A DNA stretch of 64,000 nucleotides from positions 3,959,447-4,023,446 of the forward strand of contig NZ_CM002285.1 of the NCBI RefSeq assembly GCF_000497445.1, written 5' to 3'. Origin of the DNA: Streptomyces roseochromogenus subsp. oscitans DS 12.976 (lineage in GTDB: Bacteria; Actinomycetota; Actinomycetes; Streptomycetales; Streptomycetaceae). Numbering within the stretch: position 1 is the stretch's first letter; every line of letters begins with the position of its first letter. The notes under the pieces were generated by a model, which worked only from the letters and a program-made list of their open reading frames with translations, was not told the origin of the DNA and did not search any database. A program made the translations under genes and the position numbers. This document shows positions 43,795 through 52,487 of the stretch, piece by piece.

Positions 43795-44763
43795 TCATGC
43801 GACACATACCGCCTCGCGCGGCACCGTCCGGTCCGCACGGCAGTCGCGGCAACGGCCGGGGCGTGGGGCGCGGAAGGCGCGCTCGCAGCCGTCGCAGTTC
43901 TGGAGCGGATCACGCCGGGTGGCACCGGCCTCGCCCTCGCTGATCGGTGAGGGCGCGGGGAGGGCGGGGAGGGGTACCGGCAACATCGCATCGAGCCGGT
44001 AGGCGAGCACACCGGCCGGGTGCCGCATGTCCTCAGGGAGATCGGCACTCAGCGCGCGGCGAACGGCGGTCTCCGTCGCCCCCGCCTCGAACCAAGCGAC
44101 GACGGCAGGAGCGAGTCGGTCCACCTGCCGCTGGGAGAGGGCGAGGCGTTCGTCGGTGCGGCGCAGGCCCGCGAGGAGGGCGACGGCCCTGTCGTGATGC
44201 CGGTCACGGGGGCCGCGCTCCTTCGACCCGGCTTCGGGTTCGGGTTCGGGTTCGAGCGTGTCCCGGTGGGGCGCTTGGTCGTCCTCCTTGGGCGTTTCCG
44301 TTACCCCCCTGCCTGCCTCGGGCCGACGGTCACGGGTACCAGTCGTTCGAGCCGGACGCCCGGCCACGCGCAAGGGCGCGACGGCGGCGGCGCGATCCGG
44401 GACGGGGGTGTGGTGGACGTACGTCCGTGTGACCAGGCGGCCTGACTCCGTGTGCTCGCGGACCCGCGCCAGATAGCCGTGCGCCTCCAGCTCGCGCAGC
44501 GCGGACGCGATCCGCTCCCGTCCCTCGGGGAAGCGGTCGGCGAGGCTGCGGATGTCGACGGGGGTGCCCTCGGGCACCGACAGGATGTGGGTCGCGAGTC
44601 CGATGGCGGTCAGCGACAGCTCCCGGTGCTGGGCGAGGTGGTTGCCGACGACCACGTACTGACCGGACTGGTACGTGCGTACGTGGGTGACACCGGAGTG
44701 GGTGGTGGATCGCCGAACACCGTGAATCGGGCGCAGGGCAGCGTTAGGCTTCTTCTCAGCCAT
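43795..44763 (-). CDS. Winged-helix protein with C-terminal zinc ribbon (replication/regulator-like)
   Basis: A 322-residue protein. The N-terminal part (about residues 25-115) contains QYVVVGNHLAQHRELSLTAI and DIRSLADRFPEGRERIASAL, followed by ELEAHGYLARVREH, a winged helix resembling phage replisome-organiser or RepL-type HTH domains. A charged linker (TLEPEPEPEAGSKERG) leads to a helical region and a C-terminal CDGCERAFRAPRPGRCRDC zinc ribbon. GAGGAAG lies upstream. It may control the DprA/PRTase pair or be a mobile-element relic. Function not established. Confidence 0.65.
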   Translation of the reverse strand: MAEKKPNAALRPIHGVRRSTTHSGVTHVRTYQSGQYVVVGNHLAQHRELSLTAIGLATHILSVPEGTPVDIRSLADRFPEGRERIASALRELEAHGYLARVREHTESGRLVTRTYVHHTPVPDRAAAVAPLRVAGRPARTTGTRDRRPEAGRGVTETPKEDDQAPHRDTLEPEPEPEAGSKERGPRDRHHDRAVALLAGLRRTDERLALSQRQVDRLAPAVVAWFEAGATETAVRRALSADLPEDMRHPAGVLAYRLDAMLPVPLPALPAPSPISEGEAGATRRDPLQNCDGCERAFRAPRPGRCRDCRADRTVPREAVCVA

Positions 44764-44992
44764 AGGGAAGGGTCTGCTTCCTCGTTGGTCAGGCCCTCGC
44801 ACTGGGATTGCCGTCCCGGCGGGGGCCGTTGCATGTATGGGGGTTGTGTCTTGCGAGGCGCATATGCCTCGGGGTGAGACTGCATGCCCGAGCCGCCGCC
44901 GCGCCAGCCGGATCGACCGCATTCACCCGGTCGGGTGACCTACGCGGGGTTTGGTTTGGTTGGTTGGTTTTCTCCCAGGGTTCTTTGGTCTT
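44764..44992. other. Intergenic region between HATPase and winged-helix genes
   Basis: 229 bases. It contains TATGCGCCTCGCAAGACAC (reverse sense) with CATATGCCTCG-type short inversions and, at about 44945-44975, a run GGGTTTGGTTTGGTTGGTTG that stands out from the local composition. No gene or certain promoter could be assigned. Confidence 0.3.
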
Positions 44993-45466
44993 TTACCGCC
45001 CGCAGCCCCGGCCCGCGTGCGACCGGAGCACGTATTTCCCGGCGCCGGTCGCCGGATCCAGTTCCGCCCAGACCGTCTTGCGCGGCACCGGTCCGTGCCG
45101 CACACCCCAGCGGTCCGCCAACTCCTCGACCAGCAGCAGGCCGTAGCCACACTCGGCCGGTACGGTGGCGGCGGGCTGCGGAACGGGCAGTGCCTCACCA
45201 CGCGTGTCGGTGACCTCGATGCGCAGAACTCCCTCGGCCGTCACCGCGAGAGCGAGCCGGAAGCTCCGGCCGGGAACTCGGCCGTGCAACGCGGCGTTCG
45301 CCGCCAGCTCGGCGACGATCAGCCGAGCGGGGTCCAACGGCAGCCCCCAGGAGCGCAGTTGCTCAGTTGCGAGCAGCCGGCCGAGGCGGGCGCCGCGCCG
45401 GGTCGCGGAAAGAGGGACGCAGAACTGGCGCGCCGAGACGTGGAGGGTGGAGATTTGCTCGTTCAC
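44993..45466 (-). CDS. HATPase-domain (anti-sigma-like) ATP-binding protein
   Basis: A 157-residue GHKL ATPase. The N-box is ELAANAALHG (about residue 52), the G-box CGYGLLLVEELADRWGV, and the ending KTVWAELDPATG is typical of the family. It is divergent from an XRE (DUF5753) gene paired with a DUF397 gene, the standard Streptomyces trio in which the HATPase, XRE regulator and small DUF397 protein cooperate. The role in partner switching is probable but the sigma factor is unknown. Confidence 0.85.
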   Translation of the reverse strand: MNEQISTLHVSARQFCVPLSATRRGARLGRLLATEQLRSWGLPLDPARLIVAELAANAALHGRVPGRSFRLALAVTAEGVLRIEVTDTRGEALPVPQPAATVPAECGYGLLLVEELADRWGVRHGPVPRKTVWAELDPATGAGKYVLRSHAGRGCGR

Positions 45467-45594
45467 GTCACTCAGCGTGTCCGAGCCTGCTTAGCCTGTG
45501 AAGAACGGCAGCCCGTGCGGACGGGGGCTGTCCGTGTGGTGTCCGGTTGCGTCCGGGCCGTACGGGGTGACTGGTGACGGGAGGGACAGCGAAC

Positions 45595-46428
45595 GTGAGC
45601 GACTGGGACGCGGGGCTGGAGGATGACGAGGCCGGGGCGGTGATCCGTACGGTCTCGCGGCAGCTGAAGCTGTGGCGAGAGGCGGCCGGTCTCACCCAGG
45701 CCGAGTTCGGGGCGGCCATCGGCTACGGGGAGGAGCTGGTTTCCTCGGTGGAGCGGGGGCGGCGGATTCCCCGGCCGGAGTATCTGGACGCGGCGGATGA
45801 GGTGCTGGCTGCGGGCGGCAAGATCGCGGCGATGAAGCAGGACGTGGCGGAGCTTCGGTACCCGAAGAAGGTCCGGGACGTGAAGCGGCTGGAAGCCGAG
45901 GCGGTGGAGATCTGCTCCTACAACAACTCGATTGTGGACGGGCTCCTCCAGACCCGGGAGTACGCGCAGGCCGTCATCGGATCCCGGCGACCGCCCTTCA
46001 CGGTGGATGAGTTGGAGCGACAGGTGGCCGCACGACTCGCTCGTCAGGAGATCATCAGCACCGCAACGGCCGAGCCACTCTTCAGTTTTGTGCTGTGCGA
46101 ATCGACGCTACGGCGGCCGATCGGGGGCAAGATGGTCATGCGCGGGCAGCTCGAACGACTGTTGGAGGTGGCCCGGTTGCCCAACATCGACCTGCAAGTC
46201 CTCCCCCTCGGCAGCGAGGAGAACTCGGGGCTCGGCGGCCCCTTCCGGCTGCTGAAACTCAAGGACGGGGCGACCGTGGCACTGAGCGAAGCAGCGTTCA
46301 TCAGCCGCGTGTTCTGCAACCCCAAGGAGACCACCGTCGGCGACATGCGCTATGGGATCATCCGAGCGCAGGCTCTCACGCCACGGGAGTCATTGGCCCT
46401 GATCGACAAAGTACTTGGAGAGACATGA
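45595..46428 (+). CDS. XRE-family regulator with DUF5753 domain
   Basis: A 277-residue protein from GTG 45595 (GGGAGGGA upstream). The HTH lies at about residues 20-75 (LWREAAGLTQAEFGAAIGYG). The C-terminal DUF5753 region includes DGLLQTREYAQAVIGSRRPP, EIISTATAEPLFSFVLCEST and VLPLGSEENSGLGGPFRL. These regulators (BldB/WhiJ-like pathway partners) control development or secondary metabolism together with DUF397 proteins. The stop overlaps the DUF397 start by four bases (ATGA). Target unknown. Confidence 0.9.
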   Translation: MSDWDAGLEDDEAGAVIRTVSRQLKLWREAAGLTQAEFGAAIGYGEELVSSVERGRRIPRPEYLDAADEVLAAGGKIAAMKQDVAELRYPKKVRDVKRLEAEAVEICSYNNSIVDGLLQTREYAQAVIGSRRPPFTVDELERQVAARLARQEIISTATAEPLFSFVLCESTLRRPIGGKMVMRGQLERLLEVARLPNIDLQVLPLGSEENSGLGGPFRLLKLKDGATVALSEAAFISRVFCNPKETTVGDMRYGIIRAQALTPRESLALIDKVLGET

Positions 46429-46607
46429 GCCCCAAGCTGAAGTGGATAAAGAGCAGCTACAGCTCGGACGACGGCCCGTCCTGCGTCGAGGTCGCAACCG
46501 TCCCCGACCAGATCCTCGTCCGCGACTCCAAGAACCCCACCGGCCCCCGCCTCGCCCTCGCCCCCGCCGCCTGGGCGAGTTTCCTGCCGTACGCCTCGGA
46601 ACACTGA
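46425..46607 (+). CDS. DUF397 small protein
   Basis: A 60-residue protein with the family hallmark WIKSSYSSDDGPSCVEVA and VRDSKNPTGPRLALAP. ATG overlaps the XRE stop (ATGA). DUF397 proteins (BldB relatives such as WhiJ partners) antagonise or modulate the adjacent XRE regulator. A terminator hairpin follows. Confidence 0.92.
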   Translation: MSPKLKWIKSSYSSDDGPSCVEVATVPDQILVRDSKNPTGPRLALAPAAWASFLPYASEH

Positions 46608-46622
46608 GCGGGCGAAAAGCGC

Positions 46623-46654
46623 GGCGGAGTGCCCCCAGCAAGGAGCACTCCGCC
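46623..46654. terminator. Hairpin between DUF397 and hemD genes
   Basis: GGCGGAGTGC pairs with GCACTCCGCC (10 bases) around a 12-base loop. It lies between convergent genes and may terminate both; a stretch of U residues is lacking, as is common in Streptomyces. Confidence 0.75.
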
Positions 46655-46659
46655 ACACC

Positions 46660-48387
46660 TCACGTCGTCGTACGACGCCTCCGCGCCCCCGGCCGCCGCT
46701 CGCTCGGCCGGGTCACCGGATCCCCCGCCTCCACCGCGGCAGCGCGCCGCTTCATGCCGAAGTCGGCCAGCGCCTCCGCCAGCTTGTGCACGGACGGTTC
46801 CGGCGCCATGACGTCCACCCGCAGCCCGTGCTCCTCGGCCGTCTTCGCCGTGGCCGGGCCGATGCACGCGATCACCGTCACGTTGTGCGGCTTGCCCGCG
46901 ATGCCGACCAGGTTCCGGACCGTCGACGAGGACGTGAAGAGCACGGCGTCGAAGCCGCCGCCCTTGATCGCCTCGCGGGTGTCGGCCGGCGGAGGCGAGG
47001 CGCGGACCGTCCGGTAGGCGGTGACGTCGTCCACCTCCCAGCCCAGCTCGATCAGACCGGCGACCAGGGTCTCCGTGGCGATGTCCGCGCGCGGCAGGAA
47101 GACGCGGTCGATCGGGTCGAACACCGGGTCGTACGGCGGCCAGTCCTCCAGGAGACCCGCCGCGGACTGCTCACCGCTCGGCACCAGGTCCGGCTTCACG
47201 CCGAAAGCCACCAGCGCCTTCGCGGTCTGCTCGCCCACCGCGGCCACCTTGATACCCGCGAAGGCCCGGGCGTCGAGGCCGTACTCCTCGAACTTCTCCC
47301 GTACTGCCTTCACCGCGTTGACCGATGTGAAGGCGATCCACTCGTAGCGGCCGGTGACCAGGCCCTTGACCGCCCGCTCCATCTGCTGGGGCGTGCGCGG
47401 CGGCTCCACCGCGATCGTCGGGACCTCGTGCGGCACCGCGCCGTAGGACCGCAACTGGTCGGAGAGCGACGCCGCCTGCTCCTTCGTCCGCGGCACGAGC
47501 ACCTTCCAGCCGAACAGCGGCTTGGACTCGAACCACGACAGCTGGTCGCGCCGGGCGGCGGCGGAACGCTCGCCGACCACGGCTATGACCGGCCGCCCGC
47601 CGTCCGGCGACGGCAGCACCTTCGCCTGCTTCAGCGTCTGCGCGATCGTGCCGAGCGTCGCCGTCCAGGTGCGCTGGCGGGTCGTCGTACCGGCGATCGT
47701 CACCGACAGGGGGGTGTCAGGCTTGCGGCCCGCCGAGACCAGCTCACCGGCCGCCGCGGCCACCGCGTCCAGGGTCGTGGACACGACGACCGTGCCGTCG
47801 GAGGCGCCCACCTCGGTCCAGCACCGGTCCGAGGCCGTACGGGCGTCCACGAACCGGACGTCTGCGCCCTGCGCGTCCCGCAGCGGCACGCCGGCGTACG
47901 CGGGCACTCCGACCGCGGCCGCGACGCCCGGGACGACCTCGAAGGGCACCCCGGCGGCGGCGCAGGCGAGCATTTCCTCGGCCGCGTACGTATCAAGTCC
48001 CGGGTCCCCGGACACCGCACGGACGACCCGCCTGCCGCCCCGCGCAGCCTCCATGACAAGATGAGCGGCATCCCGGGCAGCGGCCGGGAAAGCGGCGGTT
48101 GTTGACGTGCCGTCAACGACCGTCAGCTGGGGCGTGCCCGTGCCCGGCGGCGAGACCGAAGAAGGGGCTGTATTCGTCGGCGCGACGTCTGTCTGTACGA
48201 CGGAGACGCCCTGTCGGGCGTGCGTCCGGATCACGTCGAGCACCTCGTGCTCGGCGACCAGGACGTCCGCGTTCGACAGCGCCTCCACGGCGCGCAGAGT
48301 CAGCAGTCCCGGATCTCCGGGTCCGGCACCGAGGAAGGTGACGTGCCCGTGTTCAGGACCGGCGGCAGGAAGGGCGGTGGGGCTCAA
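46660..48387 (-). CDS. hemD: Uroporphyrinogen-III methyltransferase/synthase fusion (CobA-HemD)
   Basis: A 575-residue bifunctional enzyme. The N-terminal SAM-dependent methyltransferase half has VTFLGAGPGDPGLLTLRAVE and VPFEVVPGVAAAVGVPAYAG. The C-terminal half (from about residue 290) is uroporphyrinogen-III synthase, with VLVPRTKEQAASLSDQL, WIAFTSVNAVKAV and AVLFTSSSTVRNL. It closes hydroxymethylbilane to uroporphyrinogen III and makes precorrin-2. A TTG start at 48387 overlaps the hemC stop (TTGA). Last gene of the rex-hemA-hemC-hemD operon. A C-terminal basic tail is present. Confidence 0.93.
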   Translation of the reverse strand: MSPTALPAAGPEHGHVTFLGAGPGDPGLLTLRAVEALSNADVLVAEHEVLDVIRTHARQGVSVVQTDVAPTNTAPSSVSPPGTGTPQLTVVDGTSTTAAFPAAARDAAHLVMEAARGGRRVVRAVSGDPGLDTYAAEEMLACAAAGVPFEVVPGVAAAVGVPAYAGVPLRDAQGADVRFVDARTASDRCWTEVGASDGTVVVSTTLDAVAAAAGELVSAGRKPDTPLSVTIAGTTTRQRTWTATLGTIAQTLKQAKVLPSPDGGRPVIAVVGERSAAARRDQLSWFESKPLFGWKVLVPRTKEQAASLSDQLRSYGAVPHEVPTIAVEPPRTPQQMERAVKGLVTGRYEWIAFTSVNAVKAVREKFEEYGLDARAFAGIKVAAVGEQTAKALVAFGVKPDLVPSGEQSAAGLLEDWPPYDPVFDPIDRVFLPRADIATETLVAGLIELGWEVDDVTAYRTVRASPPPADTREAIKGGGFDAVLFTSSSTVRNLVGIAGKPHNVTVIACIGPATAKTAEEHGLRVDVMAPEPSVHKLAEALADFGMKRRAAAVEAGDPVTRPSERRPGARRRRTTT

Positions 48388-49343
48388 TGTGCTCGCTCCC
48401 CCATCAGACCGGCCGCGCCCTGGGCGAGCATCTCGGCCGCGAGTTCGCGACCGAGTGCCAACGCTTGGGTCTCCGTCTGGGGCACGGAACCGGTGGTGGA
48501 CAACTGCACCATGCGGGTGCCGTCGGTCGTGCCGACGACGCCGCGCAGGCGCATTTCCTTGACAATCTGCCCGTCGGCCAGCAGGTCGGCCAGCGCGCCC
48601 ACAGGGGCGCTGCAGCCGGCCTCCAGGGCGGCGAGCAGTGACCGTTCGGCGGTCACGGCGGCCCGGGTGAACGGGTCGTCGAGCTCGCCGAGCGTGGCGA
48701 TCAGGTCCGCGTTGTCCGCGGCACACTCGATCGCCAGTGCCCCCTGGCCGGGGGCGGGCAAAACCGTGTCGACCGACAGGAAGTCGGTCACTTCGTCGAT
48801 GCGGCCGATCCGGTGCAGTCCGGCCGCGGCGAGCACGACGGCGTCCAGCTCGCCGTCCCGCACATACCCGATTCGGGTATCCACATTCCCCCGTATCGGG
48901 ACCGTCTCGATGTCCAGACCGTGGGTGCGGGCGTACGCGTTCAGCTGCGCCATGCGGCGCGGCGAACCGGTGCCGATGCGCGACCCGCGCGGCAGGTCCG
49001 TGAACTTGAGGGCGTCGCGGGCGATGATCACGTCCCGCGGGTCCTCGCGCTGCGGTATCGCGGCCAGGACCAGTTCCTCGGGCTGCGCGGTGGGCAGGTC
49101 CTTGAGCGAATGAACCGCGAAGTCGACCTCGCCCCGCACCAGCGCGTCGCGCAGTGCCGTCACGAAGACGCCGGTGCCGCCGATCTGCGCCAGGTGCTCG
49201 CGGGAGGTGTCGCCGTATGTGGTGATCTCGACCAGTTCGACGGGCCGCCCGGTCACCTGGCGGACGGTCTCCGCCACCTGACCGGACTGGGCCATGGCGA
49301 GTTTGCTCCGCCTGGTCCCCAGTCTCAGTGCCTTGTCAGTCAT
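48384..49343 (-). CDS. hemC: Hydroxymethylbilane synthase (porphobilinogen deaminase)
   Basis: A 319-residue HemC polymerising four porphobilinogens. Motifs include LRLGTRRSKLAMAQSGQVAE, FAVHSLKDLPTAQP, and the dipyrromethane cofactor cysteine in LLAALEAGCSAPVGALA. ATG at 49343 overlaps the hemA stop by four bases, and its own stop overlaps hemD. Length and motifs typical. Part of the Rex-controlled heme operon. Confidence 0.96.
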   Translation of the reverse strand: MTDKALRLGTRRSKLAMAQSGQVAETVRQVTGRPVELVEITTYGDTSREHLAQIGGTGVFVTALRDALVRGEVDFAVHSLKDLPTAQPEELVLAAIPQREDPRDVIIARDALKFTDLPRGSRIGTGSPRRMAQLNAYARTHGLDIETVPIRGNVDTRIGYVRDGELDAVVLAAAGLHRIGRIDEVTDFLSVDTVLPAPGQGALAIECAADNADLIATLGELDDPFTRAAVTAERSLLAALEAGCSAPVGALADLLADGQIVKEMRLRGVVGTTDGTRMVQLSTTGSVPQTETQALALGRELAAEMLAQGAAGLMGERAH

Positions 49344-51034
49344 GCCGGTCGGTCCTTCTTGTCTGTGCTGTCCCCGGCCCGGGAGACGGCGGCGACCGTC
49401 TCGGGGTCGAGGTCGAACAGGGTGCGCAGCGCGTCCGCGTACCCGGCACCGCCGGGCTCGGCCGCGAGCTGCTTGACCCGTACGGTCGGCGCGTGCAGCA
49501 GCTTGTCAACGACCCGGTGCACAGCCTGGCGGATCTCGCCGCGCTGGCGTTCGTCCAGGTCGGGCAGGCGGCCGTCGAGCCGCGCGATCTCACCGGCGAC
49601 GACGTCGGCGGCCATGGTGCGCAGCGCGACCACGGTCGGCGTGATGTGCGCCGCCCGCTGTGCCGCGCCGAAGGCCGCGACCTCGTCGGAGACGATACGC
49701 CGGACCTGGTCCACATCGGCCGCCATCGGGGCGTCGGCGGAAGCTTCCGCCAGCGACTCGATGTCGACCAGCCGCACGCCGGCCAGCCGGTGCACGGCCG
49801 CGTCGATATCGCGGGGCATGGCCAGGTCGAGGAGGAAGAAGACGGGCGCGGGGCGCTCGGCCACCGGCTCCGGCTTGCGCCGCTCGGGGATCCGGCCCAC
49901 CGTGGCGGCGGTCGCGGCGAGCGCGGTGATCAGCTCGGCGTCCGCCTCGGGCGTACGGCGCTCCCGGCGGTCGACGGCCCCGCCCGCGACCCAGGCCGCG
50001 TGCTGCTCCAGCGTGGCCGCGTCCATACCGGCGACGGCGGCCTCGCCCATGACGGAGAAGCCGGGCTGTACGGCGGCCAGGTCCAGCGGGCAGTTCTCGT
50101 CGCTGCCGACGCTGGTGGGCGGCAGCGGGGCGACGGCGGCCTTCGGGGTCGTACGACCGCTGTCGGCGGGTCCGGTGACGACCGGCTGCCCGGTACGGCC
50201 CTCGACCGCGTGCGCGACCGCCTCCGCCCTGAGCACCAGGCCCGTCGCCCCGGTACAGGAGACGACGACGTCGGCACGTGTCAGCTCGTCCGGTACGGCG
50301 TCCATCCGTACCGCACGGGCGGCCACCGCGTTGTCGTCGGCCTCGGTCAGTATCTGCGCGAGCCGCTCGGCGCGCTCGAAGGTGCGGTTGGCGACGACGA
50401 CCTCGGCGACCCCGGCCCGCGCCAGCGTCGCCGCGGCCAGCGAGGACATCGACCCGGCACCGATGACCAGCGCCTTCTTGCCCGCGGCCCAGTCCTCGAC
50501 GGCTCCGCCGACGGCCAGCTGCTGCAGGCCGAAGGTGACCAGTGACTGCCCGGCGCGGTCGATGCCGGTCTCCGAGTGGGCGCGCTTGCCGACCCGCAGG
50601 GCCTGCTGGAACAGGTCGTTCAGCAGCTTGCCGGCGGTGTGCAGCTCCTGCGCCCGGGCCAGCGAGTCCTTTATCTGCCCGAGGATCTGGCCCTCGCCGA
50701 CGACCATCGAGTCGAGCCCGCACGCCACCGAGAAGAGGTGATGGACGGCCCGGTCCTCGTAATGGACGTACAGATAGGGCGTGAGCTCCTCCAGTCCCAC
50801 CCCGCTGTGCTGGGCGAGCAGCGTGGACAGCTCGGCGACACCGGCGTGGAACTTGTCCACATCGGCGTACAGCTCGATGCGGTTGCAGGTGGCGAGCACC
50901 GCGGCCTCGGTGGCCGGCTCGGCGGCGACCGTGTCCTGCAGCAGCTTGATCTGGGCGTCCGCGTTCAGCGCGGCCCGCTCCAGCACGCTCACCGGCGCGC
51001 TGCGGTGACTCAGTCCGACGACGAGGAGACTCAT
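49340..51034 (-). CDS. hemA: Glutamyl-tRNA reductase
   Basis: A 564-residue protein catalysing the first step of C5 tetrapyrrole synthesis. Catalytic Cys in AAVLATCNRIELYADVDKF; HSETGIDRAGQSLVTFGL, GAGSMSSLAAATLARAG (NADPH site) and ELTRADVVVSCTGATG follow. It is longer than the about 420 residues of the E. coli enzyme because of an Ala/Gly-rich insert between the NADPH domain and the dimerisation helix (about residues 265-370), as is usual in Streptomyces. ATG overlaps the rex stop (ATGA). Confidence 0.96.
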   Translation of the reverse strand: MSLLVVGLSHRSAPVSVLERAALNADAQIKLLQDTVAAEPATEAAVLATCNRIELYADVDKFHAGVAELSTLLAQHSGVGLEELTPYLYVHYEDRAVHHLFSVACGLDSMVVGEGQILGQIKDSLARAQELHTAGKLLNDLFQQALRVGKRAHSETGIDRAGQSLVTFGLQQLAVGGAVEDWAAGKKALVIGAGSMSSLAAATLARAGVAEVVVANRTFERAERLAQILTEADDNAVAARAVRMDAVPDELTRADVVVSCTGATGLVLRAEAVAHAVEGRTGQPVVTGPADSGRTTPKAAVAPLPPTSVGSDENCPLDLAAVQPGFSVMGEAAVAGMDAATLEQHAAWVAGGAVDRRERRTPEADAELITALAATAATVGRIPERRKPEPVAERPAPVFFLLDLAMPRDIDAAVHRLAGVRLVDIESLAEASADAPMAADVDQVRRIVSDEVAAFGAAQRAAHITPTVVALRTMAADVVAGEIARLDGRLPDLDERQRGEIRQAVHRVVDKLLHAPTVRVKQLAAEPGGAGYADALRTLFDLDPETVAAVSRAGDSTDKKDRPA

Positions 51035-51807
51035 GCCGGCATCACGGCGGGTACGTCCCCGTCGGGCCCCTGCTCGGTGGAGTCGCCACGGGTGGCGGCG
51101 ACGGGCAGCGCGGCGTCGCCCACGGCGGTCTCCATGGCGGTCTCCTCGCCGGCCTTGCGCTGCTCGTGGAAGGCGAGGATCTGGAGTTCGATCGAGAGAT
51201 CGACCTTGCGTACGTCGACACCGTCCGGGACGGACAGCACGGTCGGCGCGAAGTTCAGGATGGAGGTGACCCCGGCGGCCACGAGCCGGTCACAGACCTG
51301 CTGGGCGGCGCCGGCGGGGGTGGCGATGACACCGATGGACACGCCGTTGTCCCGGATGATCTTCTCCAGGTCGTCCGTGTGCTGCACCGGAATGCCCGCG
51401 ACCGGCTTTCCGGCCATCGCCGGATCGGCGTCGATGAGGGCCGCGACCCGGAAGCCACGGGAGGCGAACCCGCCGTAATTGGCCAGGGCGGCGCCGAGGT
51501 TACCGATACCGACGATGACAACCGGCCAGTCCTGGGTCAGGCCGAGTTCACGGGAGATCTGGTAGACGAGATACTCCACGTCGTAGCCGACACCGCGCGT
51601 TCCGTAGGAGCCCAGGTACGAGAAGTCCTTGCGCAGCTTGGCGGAGTTGACCCCCGCCGCGGCCGCGAGCTCCTCGGAGGAGACCGTGGGTACCGAGCGC
51701 TCCGACAGTGCGGTCAGGGCTCGGAGGTACAGCGGAAGCCGGGCGACGGTGGCCTCGGGAATCCCTCGGCTACGGGTCGCCGGTCGGTGTGTTCGGCCAG
51801 TTGCCAC
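51031..51807 (-). CDS. rex: Redox-sensing transcriptional repressor Rex
   Basis: A 258-residue Rex. An N-terminal winged helix (TRSRGIPEATVARLPLYLRA, with ELAAAAGVNSAKLRKDFSYL as recognition region) is followed by a Rossmann NAD(H)-binding domain with VVIVGIGNLGAALANYGG. It represses respiratory and heme genes when NADH/NAD+ is low and is released by NADH. GTG 51807 gives the known N-terminus. Translationally coupled to hemA. A Rex operator lies upstream (51884-51901), so the operon is autoregulated. The sequence is near-identical in character to the studied S. coelicolor protein. Confidence 0.96.
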   Translation of the reverse strand: MATGRTHRPATRSRGIPEATVARLPLYLRALTALSERSVPTVSSEELAAAAGVNSAKLRKDFSYLGSYGTRGVGYDVEYLVYQISRELGLTQDWPVVIVGIGNLGAALANYGGFASRGFRVAALIDADPAMAGKPVAGIPVQHTDDLEKIIRDNGVSIGVIATPAGAAQQVCDRLVAAGVTSILNFAPTVLSVPDGVDVRKVDLSIELQILAFHEQRKAGEETAMETAVGDAALPVAATRGDSTEQGPDGDVPAVMPA

Positions 51808-51883
51808 GGTGCTCCTGCGGGTAGAGCGGGGCTGCAGGCGGTCATACGTCCCCAGACCGCCCCGTCGACAGCAGGCTATGTCT

Positions 51884-51901
51884 TTGTGAACGCGTGCACA
51901 A
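51884..51901. promoter_or_regulatory. Rex operator (ROP) upstream of rex-hemACD
   Basis: TTGTGAACGCGTGCACAA matches the known ROP consensus TGTGAAC-N3/4-TTCACA with one base changed in the right half (G for T in TGCACA). It lies about 77-94 bases before the GTG of rex on its promoter side. Binding of Rex here is established in S. coelicolor. Confidence 0.88.
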
Positions 51902-52087
51902 AGATGGTGTCCGATTTGCCCGGCAGAAGTGACCGGGGTCACGCACCTTTCGCGCCCGCGCCGGGAACCGGCGCATACGCACCGACGTTCCTTCGTTACT
52001 GGGGGCAAAACCGCACACTCTCCTCACGAATCCCGCCCCCGAGATCAAACCGCCGTCGATCCTAAGCGACTTTCGGGCCGGTTTGGA

Positions 52088-52369
52088 CTAGTCGGTCAGT
52101 GCCCGGCGCAGCCGCTCCTCGTTCACGCGCCAGAAGGTGTGCTGTTCACCATCGATCAGTACGACCGGGATCTGCTCCCAGTACTGGTCGTGCAGGGCGC
52201 GGTCCTCGGTGATGTCCTTGGGCTCCCAGGTCACACCGAGTTCGCCGCAGACTTTCTCGATCACGACCTGTGCGTCGTCGCACAGATGACAGCCGGGCTT
52301 GCGGATCAGTGTGACGAGCCGCTCGCGGGGGTCGGCCTTGCGCCGGAACAGTGGACTCATACCGGCCAT
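52088..52369 (-). CDS. Glutaredoxin-family protein
   Basis: A 93-residue thioredoxin-fold protein. CxxC in [12 protein letters not shown], cis-Pro in [12 protein letters not shown], ending [10 protein letters not shown]. It probably reduces disulfides or glutathione/mycothiol-linked substrates. ATG 52369 or ATG 52360. It is upstream of and on the same strand as rex, with about 280 bases containing the Rex operator between them. A similar gene lies next to hemA in Mycobacterium, from memory. Confidence 0.9.
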   Translation of the reverse strand: MAGMSPLFRRKADPRERLVTLIRKPGCHLCDDAQVVIEKVCGELGVTWEPKDITEDRALHDQYWEQIPVVLIDGEQHTFWRVNEERLRRALTD

Positions 52370-52487
52370 TCTCTCGCCTGCCCCACACCCTTCCGATCAG
52401 CCCTTTAACGGCCCGGTCGCGGAGAGTTCACACCCTTCAAACCCCGGCGACCGAGGAAGCACCGAACAAACTGGCTATGCTCACGAC

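Noticed and set aside
44940-44980. GGTTTGGTTTGGTTGGTTGG as a possible G-quadruplex or repeat element
   Set aside because: Only two-base G tracts with short T spacers. The structure is not convincing, and no second copy was seen.
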